A stretch of DNA of 64,000 nucleotides, taken from NCBI GenBank assembly GCA_038496445.1, contig JALMLS010000417.1:1-64000 (forward strand). The letters are read 5' to 3'. Every line of letters starts with the position of its first letter. Positions within the stretch are counted from its first letter, which is position 1. A program made the position numbers and the translations under genes. The DNA comes from Trichosphaerium sp. ATCC 40318. Its lineage: Eukaryota; Discosea; Flabellinia; Trichosidae. A model generated the notes under the pieces. The model searched no databases and had not been told where the DNA came from. It worked only from the letters and a program-made list of their open reading frames with translations. Shown here in pieces: positions 1 to 11,647 of the stretch.

Positions 1-1517
1 ACGTTAACAATCTAAGTATAACCGTCCATGGTGGTCCAAGGTAAAACCGAAGAAACCAATCACACAGAAAAAGTATCAAACTCTAACTGTTTTAACCAGC
101 TGGTTGTACAATCTCTTTATTGATATCTTCAAATCGTATATCGAAAGCGCAGCAAACACAGCAATAGCTAATGCCATTGAAAACGAGAAATCTCAACTAG
201 ACAGTGTAATAGCTACAATTCCAATAAGCTACACACTAGGTACCACTGACTTTCATCTTAAAAAAAAGCAAGTTGTTCTAAAAATAGTTTAGAAGACGAC
301 AATGTGCCACTAGCAACGTTAGGCTTTGGATTGACAACAGCACCTATTATTGGGTCTAATTACATCTCATTATCTGTCGCTGGTGTATGGTCAACCGTCC
401 CAGGAGGTGCAGTATCACCTTACACGCCAACAGCTATGCCAACACTCGATACAACTGAAATGCTTGAGGTACATGACAATTTTTCTTATTTTTGGCTTCT
501 ATTTAAATCATTGTTCCTCCAAACCCCGCTAGTATATTATGTTGTGTTACACGACATTTTGGGAAAGCGAGGATCTGATTGTTAAACTAAAGAGGTTTTT
601 ATGTTTGTTTTCTTTTTTAGGTCACTTTAGTACCGTATGTTTTCGACAGTGCAATCTGGGTATTGTGGAAGGAAGGAAAATTAGAGTACACTGTCACACC
701 TGCTGATGTTCCTGCGACTTCTCCTGTAAAGTTGAATACAACAAACTTCAAGGGTTATGTACCTTTGTTGTACCAAAAATATCCAAACAAAGGATTAGAG
801 GTAAGAAATGTTTTGTTTTTCGTTTAGTTGTAGTAAAGGCTAACTCTTTAATTCAGATCAAGATCACTCCTGAAACACCTCTTCCTTTGACTAAAATGAA
901 CTCTTCTGGTATAACGATTAACCTCAAGATTGATATGGAAGTGTAAGGATGACGTCTATTTAAATTATATTTCCTGAAAGACTAATTTTTTTTATGTTTT
1001 TTAGGATGGTCATTGTTGATAATAAAACTATTACACCAGCTTTTATTCTTGAACTAGATGTTGTAGCCTCAGCAAAAGTAAGTCATTATTCAATTCTCAT
1101 ATGTTACTAATAAAACTATAAAGGCGACATTGAATAATACAGCGATAAGTATTAATCTATCACATGTTAGCGATTCAGCAACGCTTAAAAAGTCTTATAT
1201 TGGTACTTTTGATCCTACGACTTTGGAGACTGTAATCAAGTTTTTGCTCACTGGAGTGTTATATCCTTATGCCAATAAGATAGCAAATAAGGGATTTGAT
1301 TTACCAGTCGTTCCAGGCACGTGATTATGAAAGATCGCCTGAAGCGTCTTTACTTTCCTTTTTTTTTTTCTCTTTCTTGAAGTTTTTTGCTTGTTTTGTC
1401 TTACTGTTATCTCTAGACGTCAAGCTTAATAACCCTACTATTATATATGGTAATGGTTATTTATCTGTTGCTTCTGATATTACCTATGTTCCACCATCAA
1501 GTGTTGGTGTTTACTAA
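1..1517 (+). CDS. BPI/LBP-family lipid-binding protein (5' partial)
   Basis: The gene enters from the left edge; the first visible exon ends at 40 and codons begin at position 3. Seven further exons follow (100-239, 293-468, 621-800, 857-942, 1005-1077, 1124-1316, 1417-1517). The splice SWLYNLFIDIF, the internal LEVTLVPYVFDSAIWVLWKEG segment and the C-terminal order GFDLPVVP, then VKLNNPTIIYGNGYLSVASD, match the C-terminal half of bactericidal/permeability-increasing and LPS-binding proteins. Members of this family are secreted or luminal and bind lipids or lipopolysaccharide in a hydrophobic pocket; that role is inferred from the family. The last intron appears to use a GC donor (G|GCACGT at 1317, acceptor 1416), because only that splice joins VVP to DVKLNN in frame. 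The N-terminal half and signal peptide lie outside the window. Confidence 0.82.
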
Positions 1518-1796
1518 GTAGCAAAATAAAAACAAACCCCGTTGCATTCTTTTTAGCAAGTCTTTCATTCGTCAATGATACCTTGTTTGGTTTTGAGATA
1601 CGCAGGATATTTTTAATAGACAGAGTTTACTTTTATACTCTTTGGTCCAACGTTCCCTGAGGTTTTGAATCAATAAGCATAAAAACCATTTTTTACCTTG
1701 TATGTGAATCACTAACAAAATGGCTTTAGAAAATGGTAACGAAAACACGTGTGAATGAGCAGATGAAAGTGTTTATTACAGTATAATATTAACACT

Positions 1797-4700
1797 TTAC
1801 TCAGCGTTCAAAAAGAATAATGGAAACTCATCTATTGGCGTTGGACTATAAAATGTTAGCACTAAGCTCAAAAATGGATAAAACTAGAGAATGTTTTTTA
1901 GCTTACATTGTTTGCTTTCCAGGTTCAAATGCCTTTTGAGTGTAGTGATGCACCTAGCAATATTAAAGGTAATTTAAATTATTACGCATACCCATGTATA
2001 TCCTTTAGGTAGTGAAGGTAAGCATACCTCTCTTGACTTGGCTTGATACTCCAACACTATGGTTATCAGGCAAACATCTTTTTTATCGGTTTCTTTGTAC
2101 CTGGAGCGACTAGCCAATCTGGACCGAACATATATTGATCATCAGCTGATGCGCAAGGATCATTTTGAAAATCCCAGAACATTGGTCGAAGTACAGGTAT
2201 ACCTGTCTCGGAGGCAATCTTCATCTAATAGCAAAAAAATTTGGTTACAAAAAACTGCTTGATTAAGTGTTTAAGTATATACGCACGTGTTTCATGACGT
2301 AATCTCTCAATTGCTCTCGAAGCAGTATAACTTTTGAAATAACAGCATACGCAGTATCGCCAAATTGCCAAACCTAAGAGAGTTTAAGGAATTCCAACAA
2401 AGTTGAAAGATTACCTCATTAGGACCTCCAGAACCACCGCATGTACTACTGTTAGGGTCAAAAGGACTCCGGTGGCCATGTAGTCTGAACTAACACGTCA
2501 CGTTTAGTAAATACAAGCATACTTAAACCAAGTTACCAATGGGCAGAAAGCACCAAACTGGAACCTAAGCAAAAGTGTAAAAATCAGAATTCTCTAGAAG
2601 TTATTTAAACTTACCATCTTACAATCAATTCTTGAAACTTTGGGTCCTTGATGTTACCTCCCTTGTATCTTTTGTGAAAAGCTATTTAGGAACAGAAAAA
2701 TACTAACCTCGTAGCCGCCAATATCGGTGGTCCACCAGTACAAGCCTGCAATTAAAACGTTACCAAACATGTCAAAAAATCCAGCAAAAAATGTACCTGA
2801 CATTGCTACGTTTTGAGCTACCCTTACTTGGATTGCTAATTCAGCGAAAGTTGAAGAGATATCCCCACTCCACACGGCAGCGCCATAACGTTGACTACCT
2901 GGATATCAAATCAGCAACATCACAGAAGATTCATTAGAATAGCTTTTTTTCTACAAAGACAGATTGTTTTGTACCAGCCCATGCGCTTCTGCTCAGTAAC
3001 ACAACGTCTTCCTCTCCTTCACCTTTTAATCCATCATAGAACTAAGAAATTAACGGCAAAAGCTATCAAGATACTAAGGTATGACAAAGTAAATACCGTT
3101 TGTTGATGCATTAGAGGATAAGCCATTCCTAACAAAATAAGAAAATATTACTTGTTATTTTTAAATGTACCAACTTGTTCGTCTTGCCCAGCGGCATAGT
3201 ACCATTTACCACTAAAGATAGAAGTCAGTTATTATTAGACTTGCTAATGAAATTATTGATAACTACAAGTGTGGCACCTTGTATCAGGTAGAAAACGTTG
3301 TGGTTCGTCAGCATCTAACCAGTACATCTTAACACCATTATCATAATACCCTTTCTTAACTTGATCCCAAACAAACTATAAAAAAAAGGCTGTTAGAATC
3401 CTTGTTGCTCATCCAAAGCGCTGAGATATGCACATCTACGTACTCTAAAAAACGATATATTAATAGGTAACAAAAGAAACAGCTTAACAAATGAATCTTA
3501 CTTTCTGGCATCAGGATTGAAAGGATCGTAAACATAAGAGCTAAAAGGGAATGGTATACCACTTGAGTTCATTACAAGGTATCTAATATAATTATATTAA
3601 TTTTGTGTCACAAACAGTAGCAATGAGCTACTTCAGAAACGTACTTATTGTCAAACATTGGTTTAAAGTTATGGCTTTTTTCATCAATAATCGGCCACAC
3701 TGACACCTTTTCATTATTAGACGTCTGTTTGACACACGTGATTTTTTTTTTTTGACCCTTACCATAATTTCTGTTCCGTGGCCGTTTAGGTTTTGAACCA
3801 TTTTTGATGGAGTCTCCCAGCAAGCAGGGTTAAACGACCAGTCTCCAAAGTTAACCCTAGATTTTCTTAGTTGTTTTCATAAATAGCTTTGACTTACCAG
3901 TTGAAGTAGTCTACAACAATAACGCTTAATGGTAGGTTCCTTTATATTGTGTTAACATTTTAGGATCATACAAAATCAAATACCTTGTATAGTATCCATC
4001 AGCTATACTGAGTAACTCAGTTTCGTTCCTGTATCTGTTCTTACATTGCCAAAATCCTACCTTAAGTTTAGCTATGTAATAATGCCGCATGTGATCACCT
4101 GAAGCATGAAAAGGCAAGATTGGCGGATGACCTGTTGCGTCTACGTAATTGTGCATTATTTCGGAGTAATCGAGGTTGCTTGAAGACGTTGTTGTAACCC
4201 AAAAATCTCAAAACAAAATGTTAATAGTCCACTTTATTGAGCAGCTTCTCACCTATTTGAGTGGCCCCATTAGATACCCATGTAGTTCCATTAGCTAGTA
4301 TTGATATTGATCCAAAAGAAGGTAAGTTCCTAAGGCAGAAAATCAGACAATACAGAAGAGTCTGGCAGAGTTAACAATTCTTATTGCGTGCCACAAAAAT
4401 CCATATCCTGCCGAAGACTGATAAAAAGGAATACTAATATCAGCTCCTCTTGAATAAGAGTATATTTGGCTTCTCTGAAATATATGTGTATAAGGTTTAT
4501 TTTGAAGTTTGCCTGTTCTATGCTCGCCCAAACCATAGATGTTCTTTCGAGAAAATCAACAAAAGTTAGGTAAAAAAAAAGCAAACGACGCACTTCATCT
4601 TGAGGTTCAAAAGATATAGACGCCTTTGATGTCCCTTCAACTGTATCTGCGCTACCGAAGGAGTGACTCATTTCTCGTAACAAAACCTGGTTCCGGTTGT

Positions 4701-5165
4701 CAGCACTTTTTGTCACGTGACAAAGATCGTTTAAGTTGTTGTGCCTTTTTATCAGATACGCGTGTTACAACGAGTTTGCCATTTTCGACAGTTGCTGCAA
4801 TATTTCCGTTTGAAGTGTAAAACGGCTTGTGATTGATTTCCGCGCTGTAAACCAATTAGAAGAGATTCTACTTGGCTTGAAGGCGACGTACTTTGTAATT
4901 TTTGGTGGGTTTGGGAGTAATGCCTTTATTGAACTTAAAGTGGTTTAGGATTGTCTAGCGTACCTGTACAGCCAAATTTTTAGGTTCTCCGCTTACGGTT
5001 ATCCGAATACGAAGTGAATCCGTCCCCCAAGGGTCTATTTGAGTGACGCTTGGCTCACCAAATACCCCCTAAAAAGGGTGAGATAGTTTGACACGATTTT
5101 ATGTGTACCAGGGTGTTCGCGCTATATAACACTGTAATAAGTGTTAACAATACCTTTAGATCCAT
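1797..5165 (-). CDS. Glycoside hydrolase family 31 (alpha-xylosidase/alpha-glucosidase-like)
   Basis: Many short exons on the minus strand, start ATG at 5163-5165, stop at 1797-1799. Reading N to C: FGEPSVTQIDPWGTDSLRIRI (family N-terminal beta-sandwich), MYGLGEHRTGKL with YSRGADISIPFY and GYGFLWH, the barrel segment GFWQCKNRYRNETELL, DYFNW with GDWSFNP, SVWPIIDEKSHNFKPM, YWLDADEP (nucleophile Asp, near 3330), SQRYGAAVWSGDISSTF (acid/base Asp, near 2840), YWWTTDIGGYE, FRLHGHRSPF, LVAPVLEYQAKSREVCLP and the C-terminal PIDEFPLFFLNAE. DYFNW plus WLDADEP places it closer to the alpha-xylosidase-like branch than to lysosomal alpha-glucosidase. Both catalytic acids are present, so it is probably active. 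No obvious signal peptide follows the chosen ATG, where a first exon of only MDLK splices to GVFGEPS; a longer upstream exon could exist. The exon junction near 4380 is unresolved. Confidence 0.9.
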
Positions 5166-5861
5166 TTGAATACTAAAACAGTTGGTTGTGTAACCGACAA
5201 TCTTGAGAAAAACGTTTCGGATGAGAACTTGTTTGAATTATCATTTTCCACTTTACACTAAATTATTTTGGCTTCTGTATTGGGCAATCACGCATCAAAC
5301 CATAGATCATAAATGAGCGTTATTGGAGATCATACTTGTACAGTGCTGAAGCGTTTTGGAAACGATAAAAACGATGTTCACAACGGGATTTAAATCACGT
5401 GGCTTGACCATCGAATACGCATAGGCGTTGTCAGCAACTCACTGAGTAGCGAAATAACAAAAGGTGATGTACTACAACGGTCTAGTCCAAGAAAGAGCAA
5501 GAGTCCCTGTTTGATGTCGACTTTCATTTAAAACAGGTCATATTTTTAGACAAGAGCTTAAAATTTTGAGTTTTCTAGGCGCTTATGATCACGTAAACCC
5601 TTTTGTTGTATAAAGAAATGGTACGTAATTGGCTGTTTTATAGGACTTTGCCGACCAAATCGTCCAAGGAAAACTCATAATTTTATGATTTTGTTAGTCG
5701 ATTTTCTTCCACTGTTGTTTTCTGAGATCTCGCCAGTAGTTTTCCTTAGCAAAACTATGCATACTGAGATGTTTTACAAGCGCTGACTCATTTTAGTCAC
5801 AGATAGTCCTGCATGCAGTTTTTTTACGTCACTTTCAAACAATACGCTATTAAACGACGAA
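5166..5861. other. Intergenic region between divergent GH31 and F-box/LRR genes
   Basis: About 700 bases between two divergently transcribed genes, so it should hold both promoters. Two CACGTG or related palindromes occur (near 5396 and 5590). I see no coding exon, RNA gene or repeat that I can support. Confidence 0.5.
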
Positions 5862-7123
5862 ATGATGATAACAAGAAGCAAACGGCGGCGCAGAGCACCT
5901 GTTACGCCTGTACTAGTGTAAATAACCTATTTTCCTTCTTTTTCTGTAATTCTTCACGCAAATACCGATTTATTAACTTCTGACGCGTTTGTTATAGGAA
6001 TACGCACTCAATATTCGATTTACCGTCGGAAATAATAAAAGAAATTCTAAATTTCTGCCCTTCGACTTTACCAACAGCGCATTCATGTCAATACCTTTAT
6101 AAACTCATTGTAGAGCATATAGGGTATAGAAGAATCTATATAAAGACAGAAGAAGACTTTAACGTCCTTTCAAAAAGTCCTCTACTGAAGAACACGTTTG
6201 TTTACTGCCATTTCGAAGAGGCAAGGAATAGGCATATAAAAAAACTATCAGGTATCCAAAGACTATGTCTTAGGAAATGTAAGAAAGTAACAAATATGGG
6301 TATAAGATCGTTATCTGGTATACAATTTCTTAATATAAGACAAACAACAAAGATAACTCATAAAGGACTTCGTGCACTTAAAGGAATACAAACACTTTTA
6401 GTTTATGGATCAAAGAGTCTAACAGATGAAGGTCTTAAGGCTATTTCAGGTGTACAAAAGATAGATATCGGTCAGTGTGAGAAAATAACGGATGAAGGTA
6501 TACGTCATTTATCAGGTGTTCATACAATAGATCTTTACGGTACATCTGTTTCTGAGAAAGGACTTAGAGGTATTTCAGGTGTTCATACAATAAATCTATC
6601 TTATTGTAAGTCAGTTACAAATGAAGGTGTCAGAGCTCTTGCTGGTGTTTATAAGATAAATCTCACTGGCTGTACTAGAGTATCAGATGAAGGCATTAAG
6701 GCATTAAAAGGTGTACATACACTTAACATTAGCGGACTTGATATCACTGATAAAGCGATATCATCACTTGGAGGTGTTTATGATATTGAGCTCTCCAATT
6801 GTGAAAACGTCACTGATGTAGGTATTAAGGCGCTTAAGGGTGTTCATACTATACATATTCGTCATTGTGATAAGATTACTGATGAAGGTATTAAAGCTAT
6901 TGCTGGCGCACATACGATTGATATGACTTTTTGTTCTGCTATTACAGATGAAGGTGTTAAGTCACTTGCTGGTGCTCATACTATTTGGATGGATAGGTGT
7001 TTTCATGTTACTGATGAAGGTATTTCTGCTCTTAAAGGTATTAAAAAGATAAGTGTTCTTGGGTTGACAAAAGTAACAAAGGAAGGTTTGTCTGTGTTGC
7101 AAGGTGCAACAATTTACAGTTGA
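5862..7123 (+). CDS. F-box / leucine-rich-repeat protein
   Basis: Two exons (5862-5917, 5998-7123) give about 393 residues. A basic start (TRSKRRRR) is followed by an F-box-like segment, SIFDLPSEIIKEILNFCPS, a linker with VLSKSPLLKNTFV, then about ten 24-25-residue cysteine-containing LRRs of the pattern IKALKGVHTI-L--C--ITDEG. This is the FBXL/AMN1 architecture: the F-box would recruit Skp1 of an SCF ubiquitin ligase and the LRR horseshoe would choose the substrate. That role is inferred from the family. The repeat DNA is internally homogeneous (GGTGTTCATAC recurs), suggesting recent tandem duplication. A related gene with the same SPLLKNT linker lies at 41248-42132 on the other strand. Confidence 0.85.
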
Positions 7124-7495
7124 AGACACTACTATACAACTTCGTGACATTGCAGTGGATAGTCGCTCACAGGTTTTTTGCTTTCTAAGAGATTTTGTCT
7201 GCAAAATGACGTTTTGTAACGCAGCAATTGTTTTAGTTAGTATAAAGTAAATTTATTGTAAAGCACGTGTTTACTACTTTAAAAAAAACACGTGACAAAA
7301 TTCCCGTTTAGTTTCGTGAGCAACAGGCCGAGAGTACATAGAAACAAGGGCCGTGATGGATTCCTAAAGATGCCTTATGGTCTATCATCTCGATTTATGT
7401 TACCTTAGCTCCGAGTGAGGTATTAAGCGAGACGTTTAAGCTATCATGTATTGGAATAGTCAAACGACTTCTTCAACCCTGAAGCAAACCAAGCG
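7124..7495. other. Intergenic region
   Basis: Separates two plus-strand genes. Contains two CACGTG palindromes near 7265 and 7289 flanking a run of A. No gene, RNA or repeat is supported. Confidence 0.4.
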
Positions 7496-8067
7496 ATGTC
7501 TGTTGAAAATACCACAAGCCAGACTGAGTCAGCATCAAAAGGCGCAAAAAGCGTACAAATAACTGATCCCAAAGAGTTAAAGCAATACGAAGCCACTATT
7601 GAGTTGCTAGTAGGTGTTGGATACTATAAAGCAAGCGACACTACTTTAACACCTTTTGATCGAGTTATTGGAGGCCTTTGCTTTTGTATTACAAATAGTA
7701 GAGTAAACAGTGATGTTATACTTACTTTTAAAGAGCGTGCCGGCATATCACAAAAAATGTACCTACCATCTTCCTTGAAAACTTGATGATAATTCTTTCT
7801 CTTGATGCAGTTTTGCTGGCAATTATATTCTCGACTTTACTGATATGCTCTGGACCGCCTTTTGGCGTAAGCTAGACGTCCTTATAGCACATGTCAAGTC
7901 TTAGAGTTTTGATAATACTTACTTTATTGTGTAGGCAATTATGTGATAATGTGATAGGGGCTTTGAAAAAAATGCACTATCCAAGTCGTATAGATGCACA
8001 TGAACTTATGTACCTTAATTATGTCAATATCCTACCGATACTAAAATGGCTTGAGAAACACATGTAA
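7496..8067 (+). CDS. CCDC93 N-terminal-domain protein (CCC-complex-like)
   Basis: Two exons (7496-7758, 7935-8067) encode 131 residues. After a short Ser/Thr-rich start the sequence ATIELLVGVGYYKASDTTL, PFDRVIGGLCFCIT, DVILTFKERAGISQKM, IGALKKMHYPSRIDAHELM and ILPILKWLEKHM follows the N-terminal calponin-homology-like domain of CCDC93, a subunit of the CCC (COMMD/CCDC22/CCDC93) endosomal recycling complex. The family protein is around 630 residues with long coiled coils; here a stop follows the N-terminal domain and no coiled-coil exon is evident downstream. Either this is a stand-alone domain protein, or the 3' end continues through introns I could not place (a GT follows the final CAC AT). 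The splice after GISQK restores the conserved spacing exactly. Confidence 0.7.
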
Positions 8068-8131
8068 TTGACCTAATAAAGTCTACTCCCGGGACAGTTT
8101 CTTGTAACAGTAGACTGTTAGACAAACAGAA

Positions 8132-8493
8132 ATGGTTGTTACAGCGACAAGTGAGAAACAAAATAAATGTTGACAACATCAGCTTGTTTCAATTTAATTG
8201 TATGAACACCATGAAGACAAGACAGGTCACTCAGATACAGTATTGTGAGAAACGATAATTTTAGTGTTTTTAAGCAAAGACTGTTTCAGCATCTTGCAAT
8301 CAGAAGACATTTAGTTCTTTGCAACGAAAGTTTAACAAAGCAAATATTGTACCGAATAGTATTGCCAAAAAATCGAGAGACTGTTGTACCTCTTATACGC
8401 TCTGTTTTGCATAAGTACCGTAAACTTGTGTTAACGTCTCTGCAGGCAGGCGGTGAATTGTTACTTGATTCATCATTATACAAGGTACTGTAA
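8132..8493 (+). CDS. Small hypothetical protein
   Basis: A two-exon model (8132-8172, intron ending near 8225, exon to 8493) reads MVVTATSEKQNKYRSLRYS and then a basic, helical stretch of about 85 residues including FKQRLFQHLAIRRHLVL, LPKNRETVVPLIRSVLHKY and LQAGGELLLDSS. I recognise no domain. It lies between the CCDC93-like and ubiquitin-like/ankyrin genes on the same strand. A donor-like GTACTG at 8485 with an acceptor at 8686 would instead end the protein LYSDV, overlapping the next start codon, which I think less likely. Confidence 0.4.
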
Positions 8494-8696
8494 CCCCTTT
8501 AAAATATTAGTTGTGCATGTAACTGAACAGTGGACTTAAAAACAATACTAGGCCACCAAAACCTCAAGAAAGGGAAAAAACCACACACATCTTCAATGAG
8601 TTTTCTTGGTATAAACTTTCTGCTTTTTTTCTGCTATTGACTGTTATTTCTGTGATAATACCTTAACTACGTTAGTCTTTTCACAGCTTTATAGTG

Positions 8697-9347
8697 ATGT
8701 CTAATACTATGCAAGTGTTCTGCCAGCTTCCACAAGTAGTGCGAGAAGCACTACGTGCTTTTCGGACAGAAACAATCTGTATAGCACCAAACAGCACTGT
8801 TTATGACCTCAAAAAGCTTCTGGAGGTTAAAACTGGCTTTCCAAGCACTTTCATTCGTATATCGGATAAAGGCTGCAGAAAACGTTATACAGACACTGAC
8901 GTAATAGACAAGACGTATAAAGAGCATACATTCAGATATTGGGTCCATCCAACGATATTGCCCGACCACGACATCTATTCCGATCCACTCATGACCAGCA
9001 TCCCACCACGCAAGTGTGAAGGGAGACAACTACTCTATTATGCAGTTTGTTACCTCCAAGAAAAACACGTGGAGAGATTGCTGGAAACAGGCAAATACGA
9101 CGTCAACAGTTATGATAGCTCTTTTAAGTTTACATTCTTAAATCAACTATGTAGTGGCAACAGCGGTGCAAATATGTTTTACAGTGGCGAAAATAGAGCC
9201 AAGTTTAATGCCATTGTACTCCTTCTCCTTGCTCATGGAGCTAGAAATGATATACCTGATACTTTCGGTAGAACACCATTACAAAATGCTGAAAAAAATA
9301 ACATGACGCCAATTGTGAAGCTACTGAAGGCTCACTTTAACTTGTAA
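8697..9347 (+). CDS. Ubiquitin-like domain + ankyrin repeat protein
   Basis: Single exon, 216 residues from the ATG at 8697. Residues about 4-85 resemble a ubiquitin-like fold: MQVFCQLPQVVREAL, then TICIAPNSTVYDLKKLLEVKTGFPSTFIRISDKG, reminiscent of ubiquitin's MQIFVKTL and its helix. The C-terminal half contains ankyrin-type repeats (RQLLYYAVCYLQEKHVERLL, IVLLLLAHGARNDIPDTFG, TPLQNAEKNNMTPIVKLLKA). There is no terminal Gly-Gly, so it is not a conjugated modifier; more likely an adaptor using its UBL and ankyrin surfaces. The acceptor-like TTTTCACAG just upstream means an extra 5' exon is possible. Confidence 0.6.
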   Translation: MSNTMQVFCQLPQVVREALRAFRTETICIAPNSTVYDLKKLLEVKTGFPSTFIRISDKGCRKRYTDTDVIDKTYKEHTFRYWVHPTILPDHDIYSDPLMTSIPPRKCEGRQLLYYAVCYLQEKHVERLLETGKYDVNSYDSSFKFTFLNQLCSGNSGANMFYSGENRAKFNAIVLLLLAHGARNDIPDTFGRTPLQNAEKNNMTPIVKLLKAHFNL

Positions 9348-9467
9348 ATGTTAATACAATCCATTATTGAGCTATCACGTGTCTATACTTTATTGGTGTT
9401 GGTCATACCTGATATGCGGAAAATAGGAAACAGAACATAGTACATCCAAACACATTAGTCACGTTTT
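9348..9467. other. Short convergent intergenic segment
   Basis: Between the end of the plus-strand ankyrin gene and the stop of the putative minus-strand gene. A CACGTG lies near 9376. Nothing else is visible. Confidence 0.35.
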
Positions 9468-9938
9468 TTAAGGCATAATATCTGAACATGCTTCGATGGA
9501 AGCAACAGAGACTGTACATGCTTCTTGCCCATACTCAAATATATCCACTTTTGGCATGAAGCTGTCACAACAGTCTGTATCAAGGTTCTCATAAACAAAA
9601 CTCAATATCTCAAACTGTTGGTTGAAACAAAGTATCCTCCCTAGATTAACTCGGAAAAAAAGAGGAAAGCTCTATTTCCTTTAGTGCACGGTCTTGCGAT
9701 AAGCTAGGCTGAACCTGATACCACGTTAACTTATGTGTTCTAACCAGGAGCATAAAATACGGTCACATATTGCCCTTGACAAACCACACGCAGGTGAGTC
9801 TTTTGTTCCGATCACGTTTAGAAAGCGATAGTGTTGGCTTTGTAGGCTCGGTGTTGCTAATCCCTCCGGCTCTAAGTTGTTTATTGTTTCCAAGTTCCAT
9901 TCTTTAATCAGGTAAATTATATATGCAGGTTGTTGCAT
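9468..9938 (-). CDS. Small hypothetical protein, spliced (tentative)
   Basis: Two minus-strand coding stretches look real but the intervening splices are not fully resolved. The 5' exon from 9938 reads MQQPAYIIYLIKEWNLETI and continues to about 9805. The 3' exon (to the stop at 9468-9470) reads QFEILSFVYENLDTDCCDSF, then MPKVDIFEYGQEACTVSV, ending EACSDIMP. A 49-nt intron with a good pyrimidine tract (near 9637-9685) joins YQVQPSLSQDR to RILCFNQQFE in frame. I recognise no family; the C-terminal part is acidic and cysteine-containing. Confidence 0.38.
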
Positions 9939-10086
9939 TTGTTAGTATATGGAACCAACTCTGATTGTCACGTGTGTAGACAGGTATTAAGAGAACGAAA
10001 GAATGCGTACGCCGCAAACTAGCCTCAAAAGCCTATTTAAGCGATAACTTAACCGTACCTTAGCGCTACTTGTTTCTAACCTCTAA

Positions 10087-11423
10087 ATGTCACTTGTTAA
10101 CGTCAGCGTAACAGATAAGGTCTGCTTGATATCAATTAACCGTCAAAATGTACGAAATTGCGTAAATGGGCCAACTGCCGTTAAATTAGGTATGACTACG
10201 CATGATACAATACGCTGTGAAGCGCTAAAAACTGATTAAACGTTTTTATTATTTGCAATGGTAATCTACGTATTCCCACTAACTTTGTACTCAGCGGAAG
10301 CGCTTATAGCGTTTGACAAGAACCCAAAGCTATGTGTTGCTGTTTTATATGGCGAAGGAGGATGCTTTTGTGCAGGTGCAGATCTCAAGGCAGTTTCAGC
10401 AGGCTGGGTATTTGTTACATTCAGATTTTTTGTCAGTTTTTAACGACATTGTGTTCAGAAAGCCAAGGATGGCCTTCAACTTGTGCCAGTAAAAAGTATT
10501 CCTGAGAAAGGACCTGACTACGATACAACAGGTAAGCATGATAGACAAAGAAACCACTTGTTGCAAAAGTGACATTAAAACAAGGACCGATGGGGTTTTC
10601 AAGGCTGCTCTTAAGCAAACCAGTTATAGCAGCTGTTGAAGGCTTCGCCGTCGCTGGTGGGCTTGAACTTGCTTGCTGGTGTGATATGCGTACAGCAGCA
10701 GAGGATGCTGTTTTCGGAGTGTTCTGCAGACGATGGGGTGTACCTCTTTTAGATGGAGGAACCGTAAGTACAACTAGGTTTTTATTTTAACTTGAGTACT
10801 AGACCCGGCTACCAAGACTTATTGGGCTTTCACGTGCTATGGATATGATTCTTACAGGAAGGCCAGTAACTGCCCCAGAGGTACTAGTATTCTTGAGATA
10901 AATTTTGGTTTACAAAACACGTAGGGATTGTCAATGGGTCTTGTCAATCGGGTTGTACCCAGAGGTAACAGAATGAACTTTTATGTTTTCTAACAATGAC
11001 AAGGCACAGCTGTTCTTAATGCTGTAGCGATAGCAAAGCAGATTTCTTCATTCCCACAGGTATGTTTCACAAAGCTGCAGTGTAAGAAAACTAATGTCTA
11101 CCTCCAAGGCAACAATGCGTGCCGACAGAATGTCAGCAATTCGTCAGTATCAACACGGAAACATAAAAGACGTAAGTTGGTGATTTTATTGCAATTACGA
11201 TCCTTTTGTCTTAACTAAATTCAACACAAGGCTTTACGGAGTGAGTACGAATTAGGGGCGCCTTGTGCAGCTGATGCTGTTCGCGGAGCAACTATTTTTG
11301 CTGTAAAGAAAAAAGGTTCACATTATTTTGGGTTTATCACGTGATATTATTAACATAGTGTTCTTAGGTAGACACGGAAGCTTTTCAGAGTTCACTGGTG
11401 TTAAAAAAAAGTCCAAACTATAA
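10087..11423 (+). CDS. Enoyl-CoA hydratase/isomerase (crotonase) family protein
   Basis: About nine exons. Start MSLVNVSVTDKVCLISINR, then ALIAFDKNPKLCVAVLYGEG, CFCAGADLK (oxyanion-hole segment), GPMGFSRLLLSKPVIAAVEG, AVAGGLELACWCDMRTAAED, FGVFCRRWGVPLLDGGT, LPRLIGLSRAMDMILTGRPV, GLSMGLVNRVVPRGTAVLNA and a tail GRHGSFSEF before a lysine-rich end. These are the ordered motifs of the crotonase fold. Members hydrate or isomerise enoyl-CoA thioesters, usually in fatty-acid or amino-acid breakdown. The GVFCRRWGVPL-DGGT signature is typical of bacterial-type crotonases, so a bacterial ancestry is possible, but the gene is fully intronised and matches its neighbours in composition. No clear mitochondrial presequence is visible. 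Confidence 0.9.
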
Positions 11424-11647
11424 ACAAAGCAAAGGGCCAATAAAACGAACAAAACAGTCCTTGCAGCACTTCAATAAGCTGGTTTTTTTTGTTGTTGTAA
11501 CATTTCGCTGAAATTATTTTAGCGTAAACCTTATCGGCTGTTACGCCGAAGTATAACCATTTTACTGCGAATGGTGGTGTTTTTGGTGCGCAGCGAGCAA
11601 AACTTTGAAATTTCTACCTTTTTGTAAGGGTATTTCTTGTTGTGACC

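Noticed and set aside
7799-7905. An extra exon inside the CCDC93-like gene (SFAGNYILDF-type reading)
   Set aside because: Skipping it restores conserved spacing GISQKM-QLCDNV exactly; including it breaks frame.
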